Source: Paracamarosporium sp. OC-R06-R3
Lineage: Eukaryota > Ascomycota > Dothideomycetes > Pleosporales > Didymosphaeriaceae
Direction of reading: 5' to 3'
Assembly (NCBI GenBank): GCA_019828545.1
Contig: JACVRA010000121.1
Location: 280,666 to 344,665, forward strand
Length of the DNA: 64,000 bases
Both the position numbers and the translations under genes were made by a program. Under the pieces are notes generated by a model. It was not told the DNA's origin, ran no database searches, and saw nothing but the letters and a program-made list of their open reading frames with translations. This document shows, one piece after another, positions 1 to 11,607 of this stretch (position 1 is its first letter; every line of letters begins with the position of its first letter).

Positions 1-335
1 CACATTGGACGATTTAGCAGCACATTTTCGTTCCGCAGATAACTAGTGTACAGAGTAGTCATGAGCTTCGTGATGTCTCCTGCGTCCGAAGTGACTAGGA
101 CGCCCGAACATCATTAAGAAGCCTCATGCAAAAGCTTCCTGCGGTCTTCTGAGGATCACTGAGACATAAAACTTCCCCAGAGGATCCACCCCTGAATAAG
201 AGATGACAGATGAGATGAACATGAAAAACCGATCCAGTATCCCAAGCCCGTGACACCCCGCGGAGGTCAGTAGATTGGAGGGATGAAGCTCAGGACGGAA
301 GTCGAATAGACAAGAACTGATGAGAGTCGAGTAGT
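1..335. other. intergenic, 3' flank of NHP6
   Basis: No coding region, RNA gene or repeat is recognisable. It is probably the 3' UTR and downstream flank of the minus-strand NHP6 gene, whose stop codon lies at 336-338. Confidence 0.5.
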
Positions 336-806
336 CTACTCGGACTCCTCTTCCTCCTCCTCGGCAGCGGTCTGCGTGTGGTCAGTTGCTGTGGGTTGGA
401 TACGTGGACGATGGGACTTACAGCATAGGCAGCCTTCTCCTCCTCGTAACGCTTCTTGTCAGCGGCGGCCTTGGCCTCGTACGGCTGGCGCTGCTTCTCG
501 GAGAGAGTCTTCCACTTCTCGCCAAGCATCTTGCCGACCTCGCCTGGGTGACGGTTAGCAATGCAAGATCAGGGGGAGACGGTGACTTACCGAACTTGAT
601 GCCGGGGTTCTCCTCGCGGACCTTCTCGCGCTGGTCGTTGGCGAAGAACATGTAGGCGGAGAGACCACGCTTGGGTGCGTTGGGGTCTGCTTCTGTCAAC
701 ACGGCAGGAAACATGTGCAAGGCACGCGAGACTTACCCTTCTTCTTCTTGCCAGAGTCGGCCTTGGCGGCCTTGCCCTTGCCGCGGGTGGTCTTCTCCTT
801 AGGCAT
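336..806 (-). CDS. NHP6: HMG-box non-histone chromosomal protein Nhp6-like
   Basis: Small nuclear DNA-bending protein; family members bind the minor groove without sequence preference and assist FACT and transcription. Four coding exons join in frame: 806-692 is split as 806..737 and 692..591, then 543..422 and 371..336, giving 109 aa. Donors are GTAAGT-type and the acceptors follow CAG. Residues 1-26 are Lys-rich, the HMG box runs from about residue 27 ([14 protein letters not shown]) to about 97 ([10 protein letters not shown]), and the tail is acidic (six Glu in a row, then SE). Length and the basic leader-HMG-acidic tail layout match fungal Nhp6. A TATA-like element lies about 115 bp upstream. 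A single-exon reading of the last exon would add a false tail. Confidence 0.93.
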
Positions 807-920
807 GTTGGTGTAGAGAGCTGTGTGGGCTGTCTGGTGTTTGTGTGAGAGGAGCGCTTGGTTGAGACAAAGCTGAGATAAAGAAAGGTGGGGTTGAGAG
901 GAGCAGAGGGCGACAGCAAG

Positions 921-928
921 TTATATAC
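921..928 (-). promoter_or_regulatory. TATA-like box of NHP6
   Basis: On the minus strand the sequence reads GTATATAA, about 115 bp upstream of the NHP6 start codon at 806. It is followed by a CT-rich stretch like those around fungal transcription starts. This assignment is by position and motif only. Confidence 0.5.
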
Positions 929-2009
929 GGGCGAGGTGAGAGAAGATGGGGTGCTTGCACAGACACTGTGCGTGGTGAGGGAGGCGCACCGCGCTGCTCT
1001 TTGGGCGCGCGTCCAGCGGCCTGGTCGCAAAACACCACGACAAAGCGCGGCGAGAATGGGGCTTCCGAGTGCAAGGGCAAAAGGGAGTACTCACAGCTGT
1101 CTTTGGAAACGCAGGGGAAATCAGCGTTGGCTGAAGTCTGCAGCGTGTCAGTGCTGGGTGCGCGGCAAGGTGATGACGACGGCGACGACGAAGAAAATGG
1201 AACGCGACGAGGGCCGGCAGAAGCAAGAGAAGAAGCTGCAGAGGGCATTGCCGCGTGAAAACGCGTAAAAAAAGGGTGGTTGTGTTGCGCGCGCGACGCA
1301 GGCTGCGGGCGATGCATGTTGGGGATACGCGAGACTCACCTAAGGCGTTTGGTGGGCGAAGATGGACGACGACGATTTGTATGGGAGGTGGTGGGAGACT
1401 CACTGTGAGGGCAGCGCAGGCAAAGCAGCGCGGCCTTTACTACTGGAAAACCGCCTGGCTCGTGCGCGCCTGCCGCTAGGAGCCCTCATCATAACAGACC
1501 ACCCCTCACCAACGCTGGCTCACGGCCAGCCGCCGCCCGTCCACATTCACCGCGCCCAGCCTGCCGACACGGCCAGCGCGCCCGTCTCCGCGCCCTGGAG
1601 CCCTCGCCGCCCAAGGAGCCCGCCGCGCCGCCGTTCGCGGTGCCGTCTTCGGGCATTCCTCGACTGCTGAGCACGCTGCCTGCTTGGTCGTGGTGCCTCG
1701 TTTCATGCAGGCAGTCGACTGAGCAACGTTATTCGCCCTGCGCCAAATTGATAGAGCAATGCGCCTCGGCAGATGCTCCTGGCTAATAAGCCCGCCCATG
1801 CGCCTTTGAAGCTGCTGCGCTACCACATCCACCCGTGAAGCTCGAGTCCGCCCGCCGCTTTCGTCTGGTCCCGCTAGCCCACAACCGTCAGCCCAGTACA
1901 GCCCAGGACAGCCACTGTTTGTAACGTCCAACAAACAACAATGTCGACTTCCACATTCGCTTTGCAAAACACTCGTATGCTGCTGACTACTGCTCCCTAT
2001 ACCATGGCC

Positions 2010-2113
2010 CCTTCCCTCTTCCCTCTTCCCTCTTCCCTCTTCCCTCTTCCCTCTTCCCTCTTCCCTCTTCCCTCTTCCCTCTTCCCTCTTCGCTCTTCCC
2101 TCTTCCCTTCCCT
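2010..2113. repeat. tandem heptamer repeat (TTCCCTC)n, about 14 copies
   Basis: An uninterrupted tandem array of TTCCCTC with one TTCGCTC variant copy near the 3' end. The opposite strand reads as a GGGAAGA purine tract. Open frames over it encode only SLFPLP- or GKREEGR-type repeats and are not genes. Confidence 0.95.
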
Positions 2114-2391
2114 ACGTCTGCCAGTCCAGTCCCGTGCAGCGCGTTTCCTGTCCACGCCTGGTTGAACATTTATCCTCTCAGACTCTTTCATCGTCCAACC
2201 AATGCCATGCCACCCCTCGAGTAGATGCGTAGCGTGCTTGGAAGATGGATGCCTCCGGACGGTTCATGTCATGTCGCAGCTCGACTGTGCTGCCTGTGCA
2301 AGCATGGTGGTATCAAGTCCTGGTGTGCACCTTCTAACTACAAACCAAGATGCTTGAGTGGCAGCCTAGTTTTGACCAACACGACGCCAGC

Positions 2392-3255
2392 TCATCCATC
2401 TTCCTCGTCGTCCATGACGAGCCCACGCAGCTCTTCGTCGGCTGCCCAGTTGATGCCACTTCCAACAATCATAGCAGACAGAACCCCTTTGAGCATCGTC
2501 GCTCGTTTGCGTGACTCGTTGACATTTTTATCGGCTCTCTCAACCTGCTCGCGGAGCGAAAGGTCCCCAATGTCGTTGATCGACTGCGCATTCACTTTTC
2601 GAGCTAGGTTCAGCACAGTCTTGGATCGTTCGCGGTTCTCTTTGTTCGTAGTGATATTGCCTTGCTCAGCAGCGCTCAAAGCACGTGTTTTGGTGGCTAG
2701 GTTTGAGGCTAGCAAACCCTGCACCATCGACACAGCATCTTTCTCGGTGATTAGAGGCAGCAAACGCCTGCCGGACGTTAGCATATGCAGAGCAGCTCAC
2801 TTGGGCGAACATACTTCTCGACGGTATGCTGCTGGCCGCCGTGAACAGCCTTCAGGACAGGATCCATGACCACAACGTTGTGCGATATCCGGTTTCGAAT
2901 TTCGAACCTTGCCCTGGCCTCCATGGCCTCGCGCTCTGCGGCGATCAGCTGCTCTTGTAAGTCATCATCTGATAGCGACGAGATGTCAGATATGTCTACC
3001 AAAAACACGTTAGAATACCAAACTCTGCTTTGCACATGATAATGGCTATTGAATACCTTGAGCTTGCGCCTCGATGAGGCTCTTCTCCAACTCAAGCTCT
3101 CGGAGCTGATTGTAGAGCTGCAGCGCGAGCTCCTCTGCTTCCGAGAAGGCGAACGCGTCGCTGTGAGGCGTTTGGAGTAGATCGGAATAATCGCTCGCAT
3201 CGATCGCTTTCGCTGGCGCGCCGTCTGCCATGGAAACATCCCTCGCAGTCGCCAT
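2392..3255 (-). CDS. Kinetochore protein, CENP-H family
   Basis: Probable inner-kinetochore (CCAN) subunit. Three exons, 3255..3057, 2995..2815 and 2767..2392, join in frame to 251 aa, close to the roughly 250 aa of vertebrate CENP-H. The N-terminal half is acidic and helical (SEAEELALQLYNQL) with predicted coiled coil through residues 40-180. The C-terminal segment has the conserved family ending: a helix with NRERSKTVLNLA, then IVGSGINWAADEELRGLV, which resembles the W-A-x-D-x-x-L end of CENP-H. Without splicing the frames break at each exon boundary. The start codon faces that of ATG11 222 bp away, so a shared promoter is likely. The fission yeast name Fta3 would be the equivalent, but orthology was not tested. 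Confidence 0.75.
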
Positions 3256-3477
3256 GACTGCCTGAAGACGATCAAATATGGTTCAAACGCATACCCGTAG
3301 TCCACCTGAGCGCGTCTCCCGCGAGCCGCAGATGATGCAGTATCGGTGGGCCCGTGCCCTGCTGATCCCTGCAGGGCGGAACCTTGGGCCCAAGGCCGTG
3401 GGCGCTCAGCACTCGAGCTCTCTTCCTCCTCCACGAGCTGACCAGGCAGAAACCTGTGCAGCTGGAGCGGGACCCGG

Positions 3478-6400
3478 ATGTCGCTGCAGATAGCTGTAGC
3501 TCATACGGGCCAGCGCTTCGACGCTGATCCTGTCGGCTTCAACTCGGTCGATGCGCTGAAGCAGTGGATCGCAACCGTTGTGGACATACCGCCCGAGCAC
3601 CAGATACTGCTGACACCCCGGGGAAAGCATGTGAAGCTGCAAGCACTACTCACAGAGGTACTGTCAGTCCACCGTGGCTTTGAAACGCGCGCTGACACCG
3701 TCGTAGAAGGAGATATTCGTCTACGATCGCGAACTCTCGTCCATATCCCAGGCCGCCTCCCCCGAAGTGCCGCTACCTGAGTCCTTCACGCCCGACGACC
3801 CGCCCGATACATTATCCAGCCACACGGACCTGAGAGCATGGCAGACGCTGTTCCAGGCCCGCCGGGACTGGGCCTTCGCCGTCCTGGAGCAGTCTCTCTC
3901 CATGTCCCGCGTGGCTTCGCAAACCTTCGCCGAGCAAGCAACTATTGAGAAGGCAACACAAGTTGCTGTTGGAAACCCTGGCGCACACGTGAAGGGATTG
4001 GAGCAGAAATATCGGGATGCGAAGGAGTGGTTCGATGGGGTCGAGAAAGAAGCAGTCGAGAACCTGCGGAGATTGGATGCAGATTATGGTCAACTAGGCA
4101 CGATTCCAGCCAAAGGCGAATTTATTCAATTTCTGGCGAAAGACCTACGGTCCGCGCAGGCAGTGCAGAGTGTCCGCAAGGCTTCCGCTAACCGGACAAT
4201 GTCACTACAGGAGTTCCTAGACTTCGACTCGATAAAACAAGCTACAGGTATAAGCAAGGCCGTTCGCGAATCTTTCAGGAAACATCTGGCGGACATGGGC
4301 TCTCAAGTGGAGAGAATCGGTACCGAATATAATGAGCTTCAAGGCGCAGCAGGACAAAGTCAGAGTCGGTCGCTTGTAGACGACTCAGAGGAACCGGTGC
4401 GACTGTACAACGAAATCGACCAGGTGGCCAAGAAAGTGAATTCAGATCTTGGACACGTCATGGGGCTTCCGCCTGACTCCAAATCGGTAGCTCAGGTCTC
4501 TAAGATGGCGCTCTTGCATACGCGGAATTTCCTTCCTGCGATCAAAGAGTACAGCATCGAAATGAGTGATCTTGTCAAGCGGTCCGTAGAACAGAAAAAT
4601 AGTGCGGTCAGAAACGCAGTTGAGAGCATGCGCGGCGTTGCAAACATCGGCTCAAACATAGCGACTCTTCACACGGATCTAGACAACATCAACCTTCCCC
4701 AAGAAGGCATGTCCGCCTTTGAGCTGATATCGCTCGTGGGAAGACTACCATTTGTGTACGGGACACTCATGGTTGAGTCCGTGCGCCGACGTGAATGGAC
4801 TGAGAAGATGCAGAGAGACACCTCATCACTTGCCGAAGAGATGGCCACGTTCCAAGAAGAAGAAGAGCGCCGGAGGAAGAAGTGGTTGAAGCAGGTCTCA
4901 GATGTGGTCAATCTAGACACTGTACAGACGAGCCCACTAGGCTTTGAAATGAACATACAGCCCGAGAAAACCCATTGGCCAGAGGTTACTCGAGATGAGC
5001 TCAATGACTATCACAAAATCTTACAGGGATTGGAAGGACAGAACACTGAAGCTGAAACGCTTGCTCAGACAATTAAAGACCTAGACCGGCCTACACGACA
5101 GCAAGTAAAGCGCGCGAGAGCCTTCAAAATGGGCAGCGTTCATGAACCAGCATTTGGTAAAGCCTCTCAGCTTATGTTGCGAGGTGACGATGAGCTTCGT
5201 GTGCTAAGGGAGGCTAATAGCAAGCTCGAGGACGAATTACGGGGTTCTAAGAGTAGGGTACGACGCTTGGAGGATGTACTTCATCGCCAGAATCACCTCA
5301 GTAGACTCTCAATTGGAAGCGGCTTGCCATCGTTCGGACCGCAGAGCCCTGCTGACCCATCTACACCGACCCTTGAGGCACCGTCTCCTGGGCCAATGGT
5401 AGACCATTCTCGACGATCATCCGTTTCTTCGCGGCGTTTCTCTACAAATCAAGGCCAAGACGACAAACGTCGAATCGTACGTCTGGAGCAAGAGCTGGCC
5501 ACCGAGAAGGAATTGCGTGGAAATTTGGAAAAAGAGGCTCATGCAAAGAAAGATGAAGAGGTGGCCCTGCGAGGGCAAATTGAAGAAGAAGTCGCAACGA
5601 AAGCTGGACTCATGGAGAATATGAAAGCGCAGCAGAAAGAATTCGCTGACGAGCGACGCTCTCTCGAACAAGAAATACAGTCATACAAGAGCAAGATCGA
5701 AGAGGCTGAGGATGAGCTAGATCGCGTACTGGGTAGTCGTGATCACGAGCGAACAGGAGTTGATGCAAAGATACAGGAGCTGGTCGCTGAGATTGACAAA
5801 GTTCGTAAGCATGCTGCAGAGCAAAGCAGGCAAGCGAGCAAACGTGTCGCCGATTTACAAACCGAGCTCGAAGAGCGCAAAAAGACAGATGAAGAACAAT
5901 ACGAATCGCTCTCCAGCGCATTCACGCATCTGTCGCCTGACACTACTGTCCCAGGGAACAATATAACGCTCGTCTTGCAACTTGAGGAATTGGCCCAACG
6001 CTCTTCTGATCATCTTCACGAACTTCAATCAGCTGTGGCGATGGCCCAAGCTGAGAATGAGAGCGCTCGTCGTAACGCAAACGAACAAGAATTGGCTCTG
6101 AAGTCCAAGCTTGCCGATGAAGAGACGACAACTTTATCTTTGCGTGAGCAGTTAGATAAGTCAGATGCGAAGGTTGCGTCCATTACTGCTGAACTTGAGG
6201 AAGAACGCCATCATCTCCACGAGTTGAGAGCCAAGTTCGCAGAGGGTGAAACGGGTTCTGAAGCACTCAGGAAGCGCGTAGAAGAAGAGGAAGAGAGGGT
6301 CGGGCGACTTCAGATCGAGCTTGCTGAGGAGAGAGGCCACTCTAATAGCCTTGATGTTGAGCTTATGCATCTGCAGAAGAAAATCTTGAAGTACGAAGAG

Positions 6401-7903
6401 TTCGATTCTTCAAGGACCCACGAGCGGTTGCGCCGTGCCAAGGAACTCAGCAAGCGCGTATACTCGCAACAAGATCGCTTGCTTCGTCTTGTCGACTCGC
6501 TCGGATATGTCATCACTTTCGAAGATGGCACCATGACCCTTCATCGTGCGTCGAAAGTCGGTAACAGCACGACTCTTACCGACACGGCGGGTCTCAGCCG
6601 AAGCACAACAACACCTTCACCTACGCCTCTCAAACAGCATCTTGAAAACTACGCTGATCTTTCGTTCCTGCATTGGACGGATTCGACAGATCCAGAGGAA
6701 GAGGATCAACGCTATCACGAGCTCATGAACAACCTTAATCGCTTCGATCTAGATACCTTTTGCGAATTCTTCTCTAAACGTATGCGAGACATTGAATACA
6801 CAGCCCGTAAATTCAAGCACGAAACCCGCGCTTATAGAGAGAAGGCAAAGGCTTTACAAACGGAATCGCACAACAAGATTGCTTATCGGTCATTCAAAGA
6901 AGGCGATCTTGCGCTATTCCTACCAACACGCAATCAAGCGACTCGACCCTGGGCTGCTTTCAACGTCGGCGCCCCACACTTTTTCCTCCGTGAAGAAGAA
7001 TCGCACAGATTGCAAGGCCGCGACTGGCTAGTAGCGCGTATCTCCAAGGTCGAGGAGCGTGTCGTGGACCTCTCCAAGACAATGGACATAAACGCTCGAG
7101 CTTCTGCGGATGGACGATCTATCGCTTCTAGCAGTGCAGTGTCTTTTGAAGACGATAACCCTTTTGAACTCTCTGATGGTTTGCGATGGTACCTCATCGA
7201 AGCCGCTGAAGAGAAGCCCGGCGCGCCCGGCGGTCCTGGTCTTGGCAAGAGCGCTGCTGCTGCGGCCGTGACACGCATCGATGGTCAGGGCAAAATGGAA
7301 AAGAAAGCCGCAGCAGACCCCGCGAAGACACTGGGCAAGTCCCTCGACAGCCGGCGTAGCAGCGGTACGAGTAAGAAGAGTGTGGGGAACCGCAACTCGA
7401 TGGACGTCGGCGAGGCGACAGAGTCAGGACCTAACTCGAACTCCGCAACACGGGGGGCAAGTCCCGCGGCGGGACCAGGGCCAAGTCATCTTAGAGAGAG
7501 CGAGGTTAGTGGCGCAAGCGTGGATCGGTTGCTTGAGGTCCAGCAATATGAGGTGCGGAAGGATCACCTGTGGGGACCTTAGGTTTGCAAGTGTAAATCT
7601 AAGCAACCGCAATCTCCCCTTCGTCCTGCTGATTTGTTCCAGGGTCGCTCCCCTACGTCTGAACCCCATATCTCGCCGCATGAAGTCTTCTCGCACGGTC
7701 CGTCGAACTCGAGTGGCAGTGGTGTATTGCGCAGTGCCGAGCCGCGGATAGGCTCACCGGATAAGCAGAAGGCACTGGGTGAGAGAGACGCGTCAGCAGC
7801 GGGCAGCTCGGGAACTAGCCCGAGAAAGCAGCCGGGAAGGAAGGGAAGCATTTGGGACAATTTATTTCAAGTCGATGTTACGTATCAGAAGTCAAGGAAA
7901 TAG
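3478..7903 (+). CDS. ATG11: Autophagy scaffold protein Atg11
   Basis: Selective-autophagy scaffold that links cargo receptors to the Atg1/Atg9 machinery. Exon 1 is 3478..3657 (ubiquitin-like fold start, PEHQILLTPRGKHVKLQ) and exon 2 begins at 3707 (KEIFVYDRELSS), both typical of the family. Exon 2 is a long coiled-coil body with several heptad blocks and a Ser/Pro linker around residues 500-600. The conserved C-terminal domain includes RPWAAFNVGAPHFFL and RDWLVARISKVEERVV. Exon 2 stays open to a stop at 7580-7582. However, a strong GTTAGT donor at 7505 and a CAG acceptor ending at 7642 are in phase and lead to a final exon, 7643..7903, ending in RKGSIWDNLFQVDVTYQ, which is the usual Atg11 tail. 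I therefore prefer a 1412 aa product; the last donor is the least certain point. Confidence 0.9.
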
Positions 7904-8325
7904 GGATGTGGTTCAGGTATTTGTATATGGGATTTTCTAGCATGGCGGTTAAGGTTATAGGACATTAAGGGCTCGAGCGACATATTAGATTGCGTTCATT
8001 ACAAGGTATAATTTAGGTATACCAATGGTTTGATTGGAGAACATATTCTCTGTTATGCTGCTCAGAAACTAGGGGAAGGTTGTTACGGTAATTTACAGTA
8101 GCCTTCCCTCAAAGCGATGGGTTGCTACTATATAAGAGATCTCCACGTAATGATAGTTCGTTGGCCCAGCTATCAAAGACCTGTGGTGATGCATATAATC
8201 GATGCTTCGGAAGAATGATTGTTCCGGCCCCACGACGCGACGAACGTCGCTGACCTCATTCACGCGCCGCACTCTCCAACCACATATTCACCGATGAAAC
8301 GATCATAATACCTACACACCTCGCT
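7904..8325. other. intergenic, ATG11 to membrane protein gene
   Basis: Contains the ATG11 3' flank and the promoter of the next plus-strand gene. Nothing specific is recognised. Confidence 0.4.
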
Positions 8326-9384
8326 ATGGCAGGCAACAAATCGAAAGCCACCAAGCGGACTACGAAAGCGCTCCCCGCGCCCGCAATTCCCGATCCATTT
8401 GAGCCTGCACCCTCCAGTCTCGCGCCCCTCCTTGATAACTTCGATAAGTCCTCCGTCTACATTACGCACGTCGACAATCACCCTGCCTGGTTCAAGAAGC
8501 GCGTATTTTACGTCCCACTCGGTCTCAACGTCGTGATTGCGCTACTATTATTATGGCGGGCGTACGCTGCGCTCCCGTTGTACTGGTCGCTCCTCATGTC
8601 AGTCCTCGGCCATGAAAACTATACAACGATACACTGGTCAAAGACACCTTTAGGCAAACTGGCGCGAAATGTGGCTTGGCGCGGGGCAATCTTTATGTTC
8701 GATTGGCTGCTGGTCACCGTTGTTGGACCCTGGCCGTGGACCTTCTTTTTTGAATCGCCAGGCAACCCTACCTCCTGGCGCTACAGCGTAGGCTTCCGCG
8801 ACCGGGAGGTATATGTGAGAGAATCGAGAGGATGGGGTGCACAAGACCTTCTCGGGGAAGCCGAGGGCTCGACTGGGAAGGCGGGGGCTGACAGTCCCTT
8901 CTTCAAGACACGCATTCTGCCCGCCGTGGACCGCCGGAGATTACTGGAGAAGACGGGGTACCTGCTCATGGACAAGGACTTCGACCTCGTCTTCGGTGCA
9001 ATGATCGACGCCACCGAGTTGATAGATAAGAAGGCCGTGTCCCTAGACGACCTGCGCACCAGCGTCTTTGTATGGGTAGGTACCGAGGAACACGGACAGT
9101 GGACCGTGTGGCCCTGCGGCAAACTCGACGAGGGCTCAGAAACGGAGGCGAGAGAGAAAATCATACTGTTCAAGGACCGTTTGACCGCAATGGGCAAGGA
9201 GTCACTCTTCTTCAAGTGGATCGAACTCGTACAGTACGAGAGTTCCGCACCCGGCGAGTTCACGTATGAGAGACAGGTTGCAACTGCAGAGAAGGCTAAG
9301 AAATTATTCGAAAACGAGGGCGTCGACTTCGATGCTTTCGTCAAGGATATAGGTGGTTTGCAAGGCATGCCTGGAATGGACTAG
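8326..9384 (+). CDS. conserved fungal membrane protein of unknown function
   Basis: Intronless 352 aa protein starting at the first ATG. It has a short basic, Lys-rich N-terminus and a proline-rich stretch. A hydrophobic segment lies near residues 62-88 (PLGLNVVIALLLLW...LPLYWSLLMS) and a second near 122-145 (GAIFMFDWLLVTVVGPWPWTFFF), so it looks like a two-helix membrane protein. The remaining 200 residues form a soluble C-terminal domain rich in charged residues, ending in GGLQGMPGMD. The sequence has the feel of a conserved single-copy fungal protein, but I do not recognise the family and assign no function. Confidence 0.8.
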   Translation: MAGNKSKATKRTTKALPAPAIPDPFEPAPSSLAPLLDNFDKSSVYITHVDNHPAWFKKRVFYVPLGLNVVIALLLLWRAYAALPLYWSLLMSVLGHENYTTIHWSKTPLGKLARNVAWRGAIFMFDWLLVTVVGPWPWTFFFESPGNPTSWRYSVGFRDREVYVRESRGWGAQDLLGEAEGSTGKAGADSPFFKTRILPAVDRRRLLEKTGYLLMDKDFDLVFGAMIDATELIDKKAVSLDDLRTSVFVWVGTEEHGQWTVWPCGKLDEGSETEAREKIILFKDRLTAMGKESLFFKWIELVQYESSAPGEFTYERQVATAEKAKKLFENEGVDFDAFVKDIGGLQGMPGMD

Positions 9385-10368
9385 GCTTTAGTCGTATTTG
9401 TGCATCAATGATACCCACTTCTTTCACGGCCTTTGTAAAGTTTCTCTTTTTGAGTGCACTTCATTTGTGACGATTATTCTTCTCAGGGTTTTGTAACAAG
9501 AAACAGTTCTCAAAGCTTGAAAGCCACAATGTCTGTTCGCCGACGTGCGGGGCTTTTCTGCTTACCGAGATATCTAGTTGATAGCATCGATTGATACCGC
9601 ACTAGTTCATGTTCGGAGTAATGCGATCTAGGTAACGATGTTGTCGTAGAACTAAACAAGAAATACTTCGCTCACGGTCCATTAGATTGAGAAAAGGAAG
9701 TCACTTATTGAATGTGTGATTACCGAATGGAATTATGGTAGCATATGTCCAACACTGAATAGCACAAATGATAGCGTCCATGAAACTAACTCCTGATTGT
9801 TTCTTACAACAATGCGTGATGCTGTGTGTATGACCAGGTTGTCCATACAACATACATAACTAAGCACAACTATACAAGCAGCTACGAATTACAATGCATA
9901 AAATCTATCGTCTCGTTATAGCTGAGATCAAAACACATCAACTGATTTTCTGTGAAGCAAGCCAGTGATGCTGAAGGAGACGAAATGTCCGCTCGATCCG
10001 ACAATCAATGTGACCGTAACGTAAACTCTCTCACCAAACTCGCCCATATCATAGCATTGTACGAGTACCTGAGTTCATCAAACTCGTATTGTGAGATTAA
10101 GACAGTCACAAGATGTAGGTGAGAATTTGAGAGACAAAGGCTGTTGGGCTGACAACAAGGCAATGATGGATGGGGTGAAACACATGGACACGTTGTACCT
10201 ATTCAAAACAAGTAAGAGGCACCAGTTATACAGGGATAATGTGGTTTGCTAGTTCCTCAGCGAATTATTTGATCGAGTGGCTTTTTCACTGGCTGTCTCG
10301 GCCAATTAGAAGCCTAGCCGCCCCCCCCCCCCATATTTTGTGCTCCTCACACATTCGTCTTTATTAGC
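9385..10368. other. AT-richer intergenic region with C12 run
   Basis: About 1 kb with no supported open frame. It ends in a run of 12 C at 10321-10332 just before the orphan gene. No RNA gene is recognised. Confidence 0.5.
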
Positions 10369-11607
10369 ATGTGTCGAGCAATCTCTCCAGCTTTACAACG
10401 CAGTGAAATGTCCACATGTTATAAGCTTCCCCGATCGCGCGACGAGGGTGACAAGGCAACTCACCACAGACGAGTAACACAACCCCAAAACCTACGAAAA
10501 TCAAACACTATGTCTCAATACCAGGACTATCGTTCCAAAATTCACCACATTGGACGCCGTGCTCACTACGGTCCAGCACAGGAACCTATCTCAGCTGGTC
10601 TAAGCCAAAATGCCAAATTGTCACCTTCAGATCTCGCCCCGAACACCGAGTCGCAGACCTATAACGAACCACCCACTTCAACGAAGGCTTTGAAAAGTGT
10701 TCTAGTCCCACTCATGATTAAGTATCCCAATCTACAGGGTGATCAGGTGGCCAAGGCAATCAATAACATCCGCGATACTTTCATACAGTTGAGCACCCTT
10801 GATAGGAGTTTTCGCATTCGCTATCCCGTAGAGACCGATCGAGACCTTGCCCTAACCATTGAAGGTGTTATGAATCAATCTCTGATGAGTAACAAAGAGC
10901 ATGCTTATCTGCAAGTGCTCGTCGATGTTCTCTGGTATGGCATCTATCCTAATGACCATCGAAGTCATCTTAGGCGTGGTGTTAACTTTCATGATACGAA
11001 TAGGCAGTCTCTTTGGACTCATTCATCTGCACAACCGAACAACCTGGGCGTTACAGGCCGATCTCATGTGCAGGCACAGTCGCGTACTCGAGAACCTGCA
11101 CAGCCTACGTCTGGTGCTCGTGGACCATCCAAACCGCGGCAGCAGCAGAAGCCACGTAAGGAACTTGGTGGTTCGCACCATGTAAATCATCATGAGCCTC
11201 GCCCAGGATCACATCGAAACCCTCACGGTGAGCACTACCGTGAGCCTTCGCTAGAGACAAACGCTTTTCAAGCTCAGAAAGCGTCGACTCAAAATGCTCC
11301 GCAACAAACTCATACATTGCATATCACTGCCCCAGCGCGTACTCGTGAGCGCCATAACATCCCACTTGCTGTTCAGAAGGAGCCATCTTTTCCCGCTCCT
11401 GATCAATCACGTGATTCACTACCTCTGTCTGAATATGATAAGTGGAAGCCTACTGACGAGCGTTATGTTGCTTTGCGGGATCCCCGATTTCAGCATGAAA
11501 ACCGTACATTCAGACAGAAGCTGAGGCTGAACTTTACGTCTCTCAAGGAGTCACTCATGGAGGCACTGCCGTTCTACAAGAAGGAGGATACTGAGAAGTA
11601 TAAGTAG
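10369..11607 (+). CDS. orphan protein, unknown function
   Basis: Single-exon 412 aa frame from ATG 10369; an in-frame ATG at 10510 (MSQYQDYRSKIHH) is an equally good start and would give 365 aa. The N-terminal third is basic and low-complexity. A folded-looking middle holds helices such as KSVLVPLMIKYPNLQGDQVA and KEHAYLQVLVDVLWYGIYP. This is followed by a His/Gln/Arg-rich disordered stretch and a charged C-terminus (KWKPTDERYVALRDPRFQ). I recognise no domain. It sits in an AT-richer segment next to an interrupted tRNA-like element, which fits a lineage-restricted gene. Expression and conservation are unknown. Confidence 0.5.
   Translation: MCRAISPALQRSEMSTCYKLPRSRDEGDKATHHRRVTQPQNLRKSNTMSQYQDYRSKIHHIGRRAHYGPAQEPISAGLSQNAKLSPSDLAPNTESQTYNEPPTSTKALKSVLVPLMIKYPNLQGDQVAKAINNIRDTFIQLSTLDRSFRIRYPVETDRDLALTIEGVMNQSLMSNKEHAYLQVLVDVLWYGIYPNDHRSHLRRGVNFHDTNRQSLWTHSSAQPNNLGVTGRSHVQAQSRTREPAQPTSGARGPSKPRQQQKPRKELGGSHHVNHHEPRPGSHRNPHGEHYREPSLETNAFQAQKASTQNAPQQTHTLHITAPARTRERHNIPLAVQKEPSFPAPDQSRDSLPLSEYDKWKPTDERYVALRDPRFQHENRTFRQKLRLNFTSLKESLMEALPFYKKEDTEKYK

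Larger units (their letters stand above)
807..2391. other. intergenic region between NHP6 and CENP-H genes
   Basis: GC-rich sequence upstream of NHP6 with many overlapping open frames that lack coding character, and a heptamer array near 2010-2113. I see no gene that can be supported. Confidence 0.5.
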
